From the NCBI RefSeq assembly GCF_037029465.1, contig NZ_JAYMEM010000004.1, positions 1-64,000 on the forward strand: a stretch of DNA of 64,000 nucleotides, read 5' to 3'. Positions 1 through 9,330 of this stretch are shown here, piece by piece. Under the pieces are notes generated by a model, which was given only the letters and a program-made list of their open reading frames with translations, was not told where the DNA came from and ran no database searches. Source of the stretch: Mesoflavibacter sp037029465 (GTDB lineage Bacteria > Bacteroidota > Bacteroidia > Flavobacteriales > Flavobacteriaceae). How positions within the stretch are numbered: the first letter of the stretch is position 1; every line of letters begins with the position of its first letter. A program made the position numbers and the translations under genes.

Positions 1-873
1 CCAATTGCTAAATCCATCTGCATTACAATTTGCTCTTACATATACTTCGTAAGCTGTACTTGGTGTTAAACCTGTTGCTGGGTAAGGATCATTAGTTGAA
101 GTTACAACACCATCTGTGGTTGGTACTCCTGTTCCTGCTGGTTGTACCCAAATTTGCCACTCTGTCTCTGATCCGCCTGCTAACCATGTTATATCTGCTG
201 CATTTTCACTAAGCGTAGTTGCTGTTAAATTTAAAGGATCTGGACATGTAACTTCAAAAATTGAAACATCATCAAATGCAAATCCTTCATCTTGTACAGA
301 CCCATCAGATCCAAATGCTATTCTAAATTGCACACTACTCTGACCTGCTAATCCTACTAAAGCATGACGCGCAATTACCCATCCGTTAGAACCGGAACCA
401 TCTCTTCCTGTCCATCCTTCTTGTTGTCCTCCTGGCGCGCCATTAATGGTTGTATCTGTATACCAGTTGTTGGGATCTCCAAATGCTCCTACATTTTGCC
501 ATGTTGCTCCTCCATCTATTGATGATTGTAAAACTGTTCCGTCCCAACTAAATTCTGATTCCCACCATATACTCATCTCAATACTTGGGGCTGTCAAAGC
601 TGATAAATCAAATATTGGACTTGTTACAAAAGAGTCTTCGTTATTGTTGTAGTTTCCTGTTAGGTTGGTTGCCCATGAGTTAACACCTGATGCAGCACTA
701 TTTATAACTGTTGCTGCTGGTGTACCTAAAGCCCATGTACCTGTACCGCTTGCTGTCCAGCCTCCATCACCAGATTCGAAATCTTCTGAGTAAGGATAAC
801 TGGTAATTTGTGAAAATGATTGTATGCTCGAAAATAAAGCAATCAAACAAATTAGTAGAGTAGTTTTTTTCAT
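1..873 (-). CDS. Secreted MAM-like/fibronectin III protein, 3' end cut by window
   Basis: This reading frame is open from an ATG at 873 down to base 1 (291 codons), so the C-terminus lies outside the window. Residues 1-22 form a signal peptide ending near SIQSFSQ. Residues 25-205 resemble the adhesin/MAM-type jelly-roll module of Bacteroidota surface proteins: an early 'DFESGDGGW' motif, many Trp/Gly residues and a late 'GFAFDDVSIFEV' strand. A fibronectin type III domain begins near residue 213 ('CPDPLNLTATTLSENAADI') and runs to the edge. Proteins with this layout usually end in a T9SS sorting domain and sit on the cell surface or are released. That tail and any catalytic domain would be beyond the window, so the function is unknown. 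Confidence 0.8.
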   Translation of the reverse strand, partial: MKKTTLLICLIALFSSIQSFSQITSYPYSEDFESGDGGWTASGTGTWALGTPAATVINSAASGVNSWATNLTGNYNNNEDSFVTSPIFDLSALTAPSIEMSIWWESEFSWDGTVLQSSIDGGATWQNVGAFGDPNNWYTDTTINGAPGGQQEGWTGRDGSGSNGWVIARHALVGLAGQSSVQFRIAFGSDGSVQDEGFAFDDVSIFEVTCPDPLNLTATTLSENAADITWLAGGSETEWQIWVQPAGTGVPTTDGVVTSTNDPYPATGLTPSTAYEVYVRANCNADGFSNW

Positions 874-1018
874 ATTAATTAATGAGATGTTTAGTTTTAG
901 AAACATCTAAGCTATTAAAAAAAACCTACTACTACTTGCCCTAAATAGTTAATATAGATAAAATGTTTTAATTTATCGTTTAAAAGAAAACAGCGACTAA
1001 TCCTTTAATGACTATCGA

Positions 1019-2056
1019 TTAAGGGGCAGGATTAGGTGTTACGGAATGAATTTGATTTATTTTTTCTAAAATTTCTGAAGATAATTCAATATTAATGCTT
1101 GAAATATTTTCTTTAAGTTGCTCTAAATTAGTTGCTCCAATAATATTACTAGTTATAAATGGTCTTTGATTAACAAAAGCCAATGCCATTTGCGCTAAGC
1201 TAAGATTATTAGCTTCTGCTAGCTCTAGATATTTTTTTGTTGCAATTGTTGAATTTTCACTACTGTATCTAGCAAATCTTGGAAACAATTTTAATCTAGA
1301 GTTTTCTGCAGCTGTTCCTTTTATATATTTTCCAGATAATACACCAAATGCCATCGGCGAATAAGCCAACAACCCTATATTTTCTCTTATAGAAATTTCA
1401 GCCATGTCTCCTTCAAAAACTCGGTTAATTAATGAGTAAGCATTTTGAATGGTTATCGGTCTTATTAAATTATGCTTTTTAGACTCTTCTAAATAGCGCA
1501 TTGTTCCCCATGCTTTTTCATTAGAAAGTCCTGCAAAACGGATTTTCCCTTCTTTTTTTACAGCCTCTAACTGCTCTAAAACGTCTTTAAAATTATCTTC
1601 CCATTGGTCATTTGGATTATGATTATAATCTCTTACCCCAAACGTATTAGTTTGTCGTTCTGGCCAATGTAATTGAAATACATCTATATAATCTGTTTGA
1701 AGTCGTTTTAGTTCTTTTTCTACAGCATCTTTAATTGATCCTTTTTGAAATCCTGATGTACGTATGTGCGCTGTATAATCTCCTGGTCCAGCTATTTTGG
1801 ATGCGATAACAACTTTTTCTCTATGTCCTGTTTTTTTAAGCCATGCCCCTATTATTTCACTAGTTCTTCCTTGTGTTTTTGCTTCGGCAGGAACTGGATA
1901 TAGCTCTGCTGTATCTATAAAATTCACGCCTTGTTCTAACGCATAATCTAATTGCGCATGACCTTCTTGTTCGGTGTTTTGATTTCCCCAAGTCATAGTA
2001 CCTAGGCAAATTTTACTTACTTTTATATCTGTGTTTGGAAGCGTTGTATATTTCAT
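1019..2056 (-). CDS. tas: Tas-like NADPH-dependent aldo/keto reductase
   Basis: This is a 345-residue cytoplasmic aldo/keto reductase that resembles E. coli Tas along its whole length (about 346 aa). Shared features include the N-terminal 'LGTMTWGNQNTE', the 'AELYPVP' loop, 'LQTDYIDVFQLHWPER' and the C-terminal 'PNPAP' ending. The catalytic tetrad is visible as D48, Y53, K87 and H130. The family reduces carbonyl compounds with NADPH in a TIM barrel; the physiological substrate of Tas is not settled. The gene stands alone. A TATATTTG promoter box lies 24 bases before the ATG and directly abuts the terminator of the upstream OmpA-type gene. Confidence 0.9.
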   Translation of the reverse strand: MKYTTLPNTDIKVSKICLGTMTWGNQNTEQEGHAQLDYALEQGVNFIDTAELYPVPAEAKTQGRTSEIIGAWLKKTGHREKVVIASKIAGPGDYTAHIRTSGFQKGSIKDAVEKELKRLQTDYIDVFQLHWPERQTNTFGVRDYNHNPNDQWEDNFKDVLEQLEAVKKEGKIRFAGLSNEKAWGTMRYLEESKKHNLIRPITIQNAYSLINRVFEGDMAEISIRENIGLLAYSPMAFGVLSGKYIKGTAAENSRLKLFPRFARYSSENSTIATKKYLELAEANNLSLAQMALAFVNQRPFITSNIIGATNLEQLKENISSINIELSSEILEKINQIHSVTPNPAP

Positions 2057-2079
2057 TTTTTGGATAGTTTACTTTTTAA

Positions 2080-2087
2080 CAAATATA
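2080..2087 (-). promoter_or_regulatory. Bacteroidota -7 promoter box for tas
   Basis: The minus strand reads TATATTTG, an exact fit to the TAnnTTTG element used by the Bacteroidota primary sigma factor. It lies 24 bases before the tas start. No clear -33 TTG is visible at the usual spacing. Confidence 0.5.
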
Positions 2088-2123
2088 AAAAGACCTTTAA
2101 TTAAATAATTTAACTAAAGGTCT
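2086..2123 (-). terminator. Rho-independent terminator downstream of the OmpA-type gene
   Basis: A perfect 9-bp inverted repeat (2091-2099 with 2115-2123) is followed on the minus strand by a run of five T and then an A/T tract. It is well placed to end minus-strand transcripts arriving from the OmpA-type gene, and it directly precedes the tas promoter box. Confidence 0.6.
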
Positions 2124-2202
2124 AAATGTTTGTTAAGAAATTTTTACTGAAAGTTGGCTGAAAATTTTAGTCCTATTTTTATTAAAGAACCTTTACTTAA
2201 GC

Positions 2203-2230
2203 CTGCACTTCGACTGCGCTCAGTGTGACA
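2203..2230. repeat. Short REP-like sequence (CACT...AGTG core)
   Basis: The stretch contains CTTCGACTGCGCTCAGTG with a short CACT/AGTG inverted repeat at its ends. It is unlike the AT-rich surroundings. I recall similar sequences as scattered intergenic repeats in Bacteroidota genomes, but only one copy is visible here. It directly precedes a second repeat element starting at 2231. Confidence 0.4.
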
Positions 2231-2355
2231 CGTTAGGGATTATTCATTATTATTTATTTCAAATTAACGTATTCATGATTACTTCGTAGTTGAGCAATTG
2301 TTGGAGCACATCTTTGATTGCGACTTGCGAAAGCCCGACCCTTGTGTTAACGCCC
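2231..2355. repeat. Flavobacterial intergenic repeat, copy 1
   Basis: The element starts with CGTTAGGGATT and ends with TTAACGCCC, so its termini are complementary. Its 48-base core at 2292-2339 matches the core of a second copy at 61916-61963 at 46 of 48 positions. It lies immediately downstream of the minus-strand OmpA-type gene, and its last base touches the stop codon. Compared with copy 2, this copy has extra AT-rich sequence between CGTTAGGGATT and the core. It may act as a 3' UTR structure or a small RNA; no ORF is present. Confidence 0.75.
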
Positions 2356-3311
2356 TAATTATTTAACAACTCTGTGATTTTGTCTAATTTTGGTGTTAAA
2401 ATAACCTCTATACGACGGTTTTTTGCTTTTCCTTCTGCTGTGTCGTTAGTTGCAACAGGAGCATACTCGCCACGACCTGCAGCTGTTAAACTTTCTGGAT
2501 TGATATTTTTATTTTCTTGAAGAATATTTACTATAGCTGTAGCACGTTTAGTCGATAAATCCCAATTGTTTTTAACGTTTCCGTTACCAGAATACGGATC
2601 ATTATCTGTATGTCCTTCTATCAATACTGAAATATCTGGATTATCTGCCAACACAGTTCCTAACTGCTTTACTGCTTGTTTACCTTGTGTTCCTACTGCC
2701 CAACTACCAGATTGAAATAACAATTTATTTTCCATAGATACATAAACTTTTCCGTTACGTTTTTCTACGGTTAAACCTTTACCTTCAAAATCTACTAACG
2801 CGCTTGAAATAGCATCTTTTAATGCATTCATTTCGGCTTCTTTTGCAGATATTATAGCCTCAAGATCTGCTACGCGTTGCGATCTTGCTTCAAGTTCTTT
2901 TTTTAACTGCTCTAATCTAGCGTTTTCAGAAGCTAATGCTTGCTCTTTAGCTTCTAATTGCGCTAATAATTCTCTGTTCTTTTTTGTATTTGCTGCAATT
3001 GCAGAACTACTATTAGCTTCTAAAGCGTCATAAGATGCTTTTAAAGTATCATAATTAGTTTTTGTTGCTGCTAGATCTGCTTGTAATTGGTCGCGTTTTG
3101 CTACAGCTTCGTCATATTTTGCTTGTAATGAAGCTAAGTCATTTTCAGCTTGATTTTTTGCTTTTAGCAAATCGTTATTTTGGTCTTTTAAAGATCTATT
3201 TTCTTTCTTTAAATCTGCATATTTACTTTCTAGCTCTTTGTACACTTTTGGCGATACACAACTTGATAATACAAAAGTTGAAAGCATTAAAGTTAAAAAG
3301 GTGTTTTTCAT
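2355..3311 (-). CDS. OmpA-family peptidoglycan-binding lipoprotein with coiled coil
   Basis: This 318-residue envelope lipoprotein has a signal peptide ending in the lipobox LSSC (C18). A long Lys/Glu/Ala-rich coiled coil covers about residues 22-175. An OmpA C-terminal domain covers about 195-305. The domain carries the 'LLFQSGSW' strand, 'IEGHTDN' and 'NNWDLSTKRA', in which D251 and R256 correspond to the pair that binds diaminopimelate in peptidoglycan. It probably tethers the outer membrane to the wall, with the coiled coil as a spacer. It is separated from exonuclease III by 28 bases and could be co-transcribed with it. The stop codon is TAG at 2355-2357. Confidence 0.88.
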   Translation of the reverse strand: MKNTFLTLMLSTFVLSSCVSPKVYKELESKYADLKKENRSLKDQNNDLLKAKNQAENDLASLQAKYDEAVAKRDQLQADLAATKTNYDTLKASYDALEANSSSAIAANTKKNRELLAQLEAKEQALASENARLEQLKKELEARSQRVADLEAIISAKEAEMNALKDAISSALVDFEGKGLTVEKRNGKVYVSMENKLLFQSGSWAVGTQGKQAVKQLGTVLADNPDISVLIEGHTDNDPYSGNGNVKNNWDLSTKRATAIVNILQENKNINPESLTAAGRGEYAPVATNDTAEGKAKNRRIEVILTPKLDKITELLNN

Positions 3312-3339
3312 TGTTTAATTTATTTGGGATTGTTGTTTA

Positions 3340-4101
3340 TTAGTTTTCTAGTTCTAGCAAAATTGGACAATGGTCACTATGTTTTGCTTCTTGTAATATA
3401 ACTGCTCTTTTTATTTTTTGTTGTAATGGCTCGCTAACCATTGCGTAATCTAAACGCCATCCTTTATTGTTTGCTCTTGCATTGGCCCGGTAGCTCCACC
3501 AAGAATATTCTTGCCTTTCTGGATGAAGATATCTAAAAGAATCAATAAAACCGCTATCTATAAAGCTTGTTAACCACTCGCGCTCTTCGGGTAAAAACCC
3601 TGAAACGCCTTTCATTTTTGGGTTATGAATATCTATTTCTTCATGACAAATATTGTAATCTCCGCAAACAACTAGGTTTGGTCGTTCTTGGCGTAAATCA
3701 TTTAAATATTGATGAATCATGTCCATATATTCAAATTTGTGCGATAATCTAGCATCGTTTGTTCCAGAAGGCAAATACATGCTCATCACCGATAAATGTC
3801 CAAAATCTACACGCAAGTTTCTACCTTCAAAATCCATAGATTCTATTCCGGTTCCAAATTCGACATGATCTGGTTCGGTTTTACACAACACTGCTACACC
3901 GCTATAGCCTTTTTTTTGTGCGCTAAACCAATAATTATAATGGTAACCGGCTTCTTTAAACAAGTCCAAATCTAGCTGTTCTTCCATTGCTTTTATCTCT
4001 TGCAAACACAAAATATCTGGATTTGCACTTTTTAACCAATCTATAAATCCTTTGTTTATTGCGGCTCTAATTCCGTTTACGTTGTACGAGATAATTTTCA
4101 T
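3340..4101 (-). CDS. xth: Exodeoxyribonuclease III (AP endonuclease)
   Basis: This 253-residue protein is of normal length for bacterial exonuclease III. It starts with the canonical 'MKIISYNVNGIRAA', and the metal-binding glutamate is E35 in 'LCLQEIKA'. Further motifs are 'SGVAVLCK', 'CGDYNICHEEIDIHNPK' (Asp/Asn of the active site) and the terminal 'HSDHCPI'. The family cleaves DNA 5' to abasic sites and removes 3' blocking groups in base-excision repair. It is divergent from the large outer-membrane gene at 4220, with 118 bases between them. Confidence 0.95.
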   Translation of the reverse strand: MKIISYNVNGIRAAINKGFIDWLKSANPDILCLQEIKAMEEQLDLDLFKEAGYHYNYWFSAQKKGYSGVAVLCKTEPDHVEFGTGIESMDFEGRNLRVDFGHLSVMSMYLPSGTNDARLSHKFEYMDMIHQYLNDLRQERPNLVVCGDYNICHEEIDIHNPKMKGVSGFLPEEREWLTSFIDSGFIDSFRYLHPERQEYSWWSYRANARANNKGWRLDYAMVSEPLQQKIKRAVILQEAKHSDHCPILLELEN

Positions 4102-4219
4102 CTTAATTATTAATTTCTGCTAAAATAAATAATGCTTTACTTTTACAAGATGAATTATCGCCTTTTTAACCAAAAAATATTAACAAAATAAAGTAACAAT
4201 TTTGCTGTTATAGCTATAG

Positions 4220-7200
4220 ATGAAACATTGCTTTACCATTTTTATTTTCTTGTCAGTCGTTTTTGCTTTTGGGCAAGACCAAGATGCTTTTTTGGTAAAG
4301 AAAACCTTCGCCGTTAAAGACACCATAAAAGTGGATAGCGTAAGTATTAATTCTAATTTTTTTGAACTAAAAACTAAAAGCAATCAGGTTTTAGATTCTA
4401 CGTATTATGCTATTGATTTTGCAACGTCAACGCTTCAACTTTTAAAACCTATTGAAGGAGATTCTGTAATAGTAAGCTACCAAAAATATCCTGAATTTTT
4501 AACTAGAACTTACCAACAATTTGACAAAAGCGTTATTGTAGAAAGTACTGCAAATGTTGATAAACTTGTACAACTTAGGCAACCCAACATCACTAACACT
4601 TTTACGCCTTTTGATGGCTTAACCACTACTGGTAGTATAAGTCGTGGCGTCACTATTGGTAACAACCAAAATTCAGTTTTGAATAGCGAATTAGATTTGC
4701 AAATCACTGGTAAATTAAACGACAAAGTCTCACTGCGCGCCAGCATACAAGATGCCAACATACCATTACAAGAAAGTGGTTACTCACAGCGTTTAGACGA
4801 GTTTGACCAAGTGTTTTTAGAGCTTTTTAGTGACCGTTGGGCAATACGCGCTGGAGATATCGATTTACAAAACAACAACTCTTATTTTGCTAGTTTTTCT
4901 AAGCGTGTACAAGGCTTACAAATAAGAGCTAGCTTGGGTAACGAAGACCATCAAACCAATCTTTTTGCGTCTGGCGCTTTGGTACGCGGACAATTTACAA
5001 ACTATCAATTTACTGCTCAAGAAGGTAATCAAGGTCCGTATAAGTTGCAAGGTCCAAGTGGAGAGCTATTTGTACTTATCGTTTCTGGAAGTGAAACCGT
5101 TTACGTAAATGGCGTACCGCTAAAAAGAGGAGAAAACGAAGATTATATTATAGATTACAATGCAGGTGAAATTATTTTCAACGCAACATATCCAGTAACT
5201 TCAGAAATGAGAATTAGTGTCGATTTTCAATATTCTGAAAGAAATTATTCTAGAATTGTCGCTTTTGGAGGTGGAAATTACAGCAGTGAAAAACTGAAAA
5301 TTGGCGCTTCTGTCTATTCAGAAAACGACTCTAAAAACAATCCGTTACAGCAAAATATTTCTCAAGCACAAGCTGAAATTTTAAGCAACGCAGGTGATGA
5401 TCAAAATCTAATGACAGCGCCTTCTGAAGTCCCAGAAGCCTATAATGAAAATAGAATTTTATATAGAAAAGAGATTATTAACGGAGAAGAAATTTACATA
5501 TTCTCTAACAATCCAGATGACGAGCTTTACAGCGTTACCTTTACTTTAGTTGGAGACAACCAAGGTGATTATGAGTTATCATCGTCAAATGCCATTAATA
5601 ATATTTATGAATACGTTGTGCCAATAAACGGCATACCACAGGGTAATTACGCACCTGTAGTACAATTAGTAGCGCCAACACTTTTACAAATTGCTGTGAT
5701 AAATGGAGAATACGCGCCAAGTGAAAAAACAAACGTTAGTTTTGAATTAGCCGGTAGCAAAAACGACCTTAACTTATTTTCTAATTTAGATGATGAAAAC
5801 AATAATGGTTATGCAGGTAAATTAACCGTACAACAGTCCATAATCAAACAAGATAGTCTTTGGAATCTAAGTGCAATAGCAGATGTAGATTACATCAATC
5901 AAGATTTTAAAACTATACAACGTTTATACCGACCAGAATTTAATCGCGACTGGAATTTAAGTCAAAACAGCACTAATCTTCAAAATACAACCTTAGGAAA
6001 TCAAGCTTTAATTTCGGCAGGTTTTGAGGCTTTTCACCCAGAAAAAGGAAATGCTAGCTACAACTTTCAGCATTTAAATTACTCTGGAACATTTATTGGA
6101 AGCAAACACAATTTAAACACCAATTTAAGACTTAAAAAACTTAATATTTCATCACAAACAAGTCTGTTAAATTCGGATGGAACGCTAAACGAATCTCGAT
6201 TTTTCAGAACCTACAACAAAGCCATTTACACCTTAAAAAAGCAATGGTTTGGGACTGGTTTTTCTACTGAGGAAAACAAAGAGCGTATTAAAGAAACACA
6301 AGCTTTTACAGATCTATCTCAACGTTTTACAGCTTATCAAGCCTTTACAGGAATTGGTGACAGCACCAATGTTTTTGCAGAAGTTGGTTATAAATTTAGG
6401 GTTAATGACAGTATTCAAAATCAAAAATTAACTCGCGTTAACACCTCTAATACATACTATTTAGATTCACGTTTGATAAGTAACAAAAACACCAATCTAT
6501 CAATGTATGTTAATTACCGTACGTTGACTTATGAAGATGAAGACATTGCTGACGAAAACTCTTTAAACTCACGCATATTATTCAACCAAAAGTTCTTAAA
6601 AAATGGCATTATTTGGAACACTGCTTTCGAGACTAATTCTGGTTCCTTACCGCAACAAGACTACACTTACGTGCAAGTAGAACCAGGTCAAGGTGCATAC
6701 ACTTGGATTGATTACAATAATAACGGCATACAAGAATTAGAAGAATTTGAAATTGCTCAATTTACCGATCAAGGTGAGTATATTCGTGTGTTATTACCTA
6801 ATCAAATTTATATAAAAACACACCAAAATAGATTGAGCCAAACCTTAACTTTAAATCCTATAAATTGGGTAAATTCTGAGCAAAAAGGAAAAAAATTATT
6901 GTCTAAATTTTATAATCAAACCAGTTATTTAATTGATAGAAAAATTAAAAGAAACGGTGATAATTTTGATTTAAATCCTTTTAAAAAAGACGAAGAAAAT
7001 CAATTAGGACTTAACCAAAATTTTAGAAATGTACTGTTTTTTAATCGTGGCAAGCAACGCTATACAACGTCTTACACCTATTTAAACAATCAATCTAAAA
7101 GCACACTAAGTTTTGGTTTTATAGAAAACGAATTGAAAAGTCACCAATTAAATTTCACGCACAAAATAGCTAATAGTTGGTTGGTTACTTTAACGTCTAC

Positions 7201-7663
7201 TTTAGAAAATCAATTTAATAGAAGCGAAAACTTTAGCAGTAAAAATTTCGATTTAGATACCGAAGCTTTCAACCCTAAATTATCATATTTATTAAATGAT
7301 AATGTACAGTTTGACCTGTTTTATCAATACACAAACAAAGAAAACACCATTAATAATTTAGAAACTTTACAGCAGCAAAAATATGGTTTATCCTTTGCTT
7401 TTTCGCCTAAAAACAATGCGCAATCTGGTGCAATTTCTGCTGAATTTAACGTATTCAATAACGATTTTACAGGCAACGCCAACAGTCCTGTTGCCTATCA
7501 ATTATTAGAAGGTTTACAACCAGGAAAAAACTTTACTTGGACACTTTTAGCGCAAAAAAAGCTGACTAAATTTTTAGATTTAAATCTTAATTATTTTGGT
7601 AGAAAAACTGAAACTTCCAAAACCATTCATACCGGTAATGTACAGTTAAAAGCTTATTTTTAA
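4220..7663 (+). CDS. Large predicted outer-membrane beta-barrel protein (unknown function)
   Basis: This 1147-residue protein has a clear signal peptide (residues 1-19, ending AFGQ). The N-terminal ~110 residues look like a small beta-rich domain. A conserved-looking block follows, with 'TGSISRGVTIGNNQNSV', 'LDLQITGKLNDKVSLRAS' and 'NIPLQESGYSQRLDEFDQV'. I recognise this style from SprA, the T9SS translocon, and from related large envelope proteins of Bacteroidota. The remainder is rich in alternating polar/aromatic strands, as in outer-membrane barrels, and ends in a strand finishing with Tyr-Phe. SprA itself is roughly twice this length, so this is at most a distant relative. It stands alone; function is not assigned. 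Confidence 0.7.
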   Translation: MKHCFTIFIFLSVVFAFGQDQDAFLVKKTFAVKDTIKVDSVSINSNFFELKTKSNQVLDSTYYAIDFATSTLQLLKPIEGDSVIVSYQKYPEFLTRTYQQFDKSVIVESTANVDKLVQLRQPNITNTFTPFDGLTTTGSISRGVTIGNNQNSVLNSELDLQITGKLNDKVSLRASIQDANIPLQESGYSQRLDEFDQVFLELFSDRWAIRAGDIDLQNNNSYFASFSKRVQGLQIRASLGNEDHQTNLFASGALVRGQFTNYQFTAQEGNQGPYKLQGPSGELFVLIVSGSETVYVNGVPLKRGENEDYIIDYNAGEIIFNATYPVTSEMRISVDFQYSERNYSRIVAFGGGNYSSEKLKIGASVYSENDSKNNPLQQNISQAQAEILSNAGDDQNLMTAPSEVPEAYNENRILYRKEIINGEEIYIFSNNPDDELYSVTFTLVGDNQGDYELSSSNAINNIYEYVVPINGIPQGNYAPVVQLVAPTLLQIAVINGEYAPSEKTNVSFELAGSKNDLNLFSNLDDENNNGYAGKLTVQQSIIKQDSLWNLSAIADVDYINQDFKTIQRLYRPEFNRDWNLSQNSTNLQNTTLGNQALISAGFEAFHPEKGNASYNFQHLNYSGTFIGSKHNLNTNLRLKKLNISSQTSLLNSDGTLNESRFFRTYNKAIYTLKKQWFGTGFSTEENKERIKETQAFTDLSQRFTAYQAFTGIGDSTNVFAEVGYKFRVNDSIQNQKLTRVNTSNTYYLDSRLISNKNTNLSMYVNYRTLTYEDEDIADENSLNSRILFNQKFLKNGIIWNTAFETNSGSLPQQDYTYVQVEPGQGAYTWIDYNNNGIQELEEFEIAQFTDQGEYIRVLLPNQIYIKTHQNRLSQTLTLNPINWVNSEQKGKKLLSKFYNQTSYLIDRKIKRNGDNFDLNPFKKDEENQLGLNQNFRNVLFFNRGKQRYTTSYTYLNNQSKSTLSFGFIENELKSHQLNFTHKIANSWLVTLTSTLENQFNRSENFSSKNFDLDTEAFNPKLSYLLNDNVQFDLFYQYTNKENTINNLETLQQQKYGLSFAFSPKNNAQSGAISAEFNVFNNDFTGNANSPVAYQLLEGLQPGKNFTWTLLAQKKLTKFLDLNLNYFGRKTETSKTIHTGNVQLKAYF

Positions 7664-7744
7664 GCATTTACGTGTTTTAAAAACTTCCATTTGCTAAAAC
7701 CCTTTAAAAAACGTATACTATGGCAATAACCACAATACGTTTTA

Positions 7745-8779
7745 ATGAAAGATTTTATAATTATTGGCGCAGCTCAAGCAGGATTATCTATGGCTTATCA
7801 TTTAAAGAAAAATCAAAAAGATTTTTTAATAATTGATAAAGAAGACCAAATTGGTGCCTCTTGGCTTAACCGTTGGAACTCGTTAAAACTATTCACACCA
7901 ACCGAATTTAATCATCTTGCAGGAATGCCTTTTCCTGCACCTAAAGGACATTATCCAGACAAATACGAAGTCGCAGATTATTTTAAAGCTTATGTAGAAA
8001 AATTTGATTTCCCGTTACAATTAAACACACATGCAGAACGCATAGAAAAAGAAGACAATCATTTCACTGTAAAAACTAATAAAGGTGATTTAAAATGTAA
8101 AGAAGTTATTGTAGCTACTGGACCGTTTCACATTCCATACACGCCAAAATTTCATAATAATCTTTCCGAAGATATTTTTCAAATACATAGTAATTACTAC
8201 AAAAATCCAGACCAACTCAAAGATGGTGCAACTTTGGTTGTTGGTGGCGGCGATAGCGGATTTCAAATTCTAGATGAAATTTCAGAAAAAACTAATAGAA
8301 AAACATACTTCTCAGGAAATACAGACATCAAAACTTTACCTCAAGAAATATTAGGAAAAACGCTTTGGTGGTGGTTTACCGTAACTGGCTTTTTAAGCTT
8401 TAGCAAAGACTCTTGGATTGGTAAAAAGATTAGCAAATCTAAACAACCAATTATTGGTACAGATGTAAAATCTATTATCAAAAGAGATAATGTTATACCA
8501 GTTGGATACACACTTGATGCAGAAGAAAACACTATTAAAACATCAAAAAAAACAATAAAAGATGTAAAAAATATTGTTTGGGCAACAGGTTATAAACCTA
8601 ACTTTAATTGGATAAAAAACATCGAATTAACCCAAAATGGTTATCCTAAACACCACCGTGGAATTAGCACAACAGACGGACTATATTTTATTGGTTTACC
8701 GTGGTTACACACACGTGGATCTGCCACTTTAGGAGGTATAAAAAAGGACGCTAATTACTTAGCTAATAATATTTTATAA
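7745..8779 (+). CDS. CzcO-like FAD/NAD(P)-dependent flavoprotein
   Basis: This 344-residue protein is of the flavin-containing monooxygenase/CzcO type. The FAD-binding loop is GAAQAG at residues 8-13, with Ala in place of the middle Gly of GxGxxG. A second nucleotide loop, GGGDSG, is at 167-172, and the late 'VWATGYKPNF' motif is typical of the family. It lacks a signal peptide and should be cytoplasmic. Family members oxidise diverse small molecules, and some were named CzcO for association with cation efflux genes. Here it sits 93 bases upstream of the small His-rich gene of the efflux region on the same strand. Its substrate cannot be told from sequence. Confidence 0.82.
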   Translation: MKDFIIIGAAQAGLSMAYHLKKNQKDFLIIDKEDQIGASWLNRWNSLKLFTPTEFNHLAGMPFPAPKGHYPDKYEVADYFKAYVEKFDFPLQLNTHAERIEKEDNHFTVKTNKGDLKCKEVIVATGPFHIPYTPKFHNNLSEDIFQIHSNYYKNPDQLKDGATLVVGGGDSGFQILDEISEKTNRKTYFSGNTDIKTLPQEILGKTLWWWFTVTGFLSFSKDSWIGKKISKSKQPIIGTDVKSIIKRDNVIPVGYTLDAEENTIKTSKKTIKDVKNIVWATGYKPNFNWIKNIELTQNGYPKHHRGISTTDGLYFIGLPWLHTRGSATLGGIKKDANYLANNIL

Positions 8780-8872
8780 ATAGAAATTCTTAATTAAAAA
8801 CATTCTATATTAGCTGTCATATGTAACTTTTGTAACAGTTTAATAGCTGAAATTTTGTAATTTCGTATCGGT

Positions 8873-9262
8873 ATGAGTAAAATTTTGGCATTAACATATT
8901 CGTTTTTGATTCTTATTCAAAGTTTCAACATTAACTTAGACGACATTTCTAAGATTAATGCCTTAATAGATCATGCACAATTTCATAAAGAAATGTATGG
9001 CGATTCTTTTTTTGATTTTTTAGCTGAACATTATGGAGAAGCTAGAGATAATCATGAAAGTGATCATAAAGAGCATGAAGACTTACCTTTTAAAGACAAT
9101 CACCACATGTGTACACACATTAACTTGTCTTTTATAAGTCCAAATATTTCTTTTAAAATAAGTAATGAAGAATTTATAGAAATCCCATTCAATTTTTTCT
9201 ACAAAGATTCTTTTACTTCATTCGAAAAATCTTCTATTTTTCAGCCTCCAAAACACGCATAA
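8873..9262 (+). CDS. Small exported His/acid-rich protein of the efflux cluster
   Basis: I do not recognise a named family for this 129-residue protein. The first ~18 residues are hydrophobic and could act as a signal peptide or anchor. The middle (about residues 56-84) is crowded with His, Asp and Glu and contains one Cys: 'HESDHKEHEDLPFKDNHH' followed by 'MCTH'. Such a cluster suggests binding of Zn, Co, Ni or Cu. It lies 68 bases upstream of the CzcA-type pump and points the same way, so a periplasmic metal-sensing or metal-delivery role is a reasonable inference. A weak -7 box (TAATTTCG, 8858-8865) lies just before the ATG. Confidence 0.7.
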   Translation: MSKILALTYSFLILIQSFNINLDDISKINALIDHAQFHKEMYGDSFFDFLAEHYGEARDNHESDHKEHEDLPFKDNHHMCTHINLSFISPNISFKISNEEFIEIPFNFFYKDSFTSFEKSSIFQPPKHA

Positions 9263-9330
9263 TTTATTAAAACTTAGTTCTGATTTTTTGTTAAATCAGT
9301 CACATTTAAATGTTTAATTAATTATGAATT

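Noticed and set aside
886..907. 7-bp hairpin (GATGTTT/AAACATC) in the 5' leader of the truncated secreted protein
   Set aside because: It is short, AT-rich and has no T-run or homology to a known riboswitch; it may be chance.
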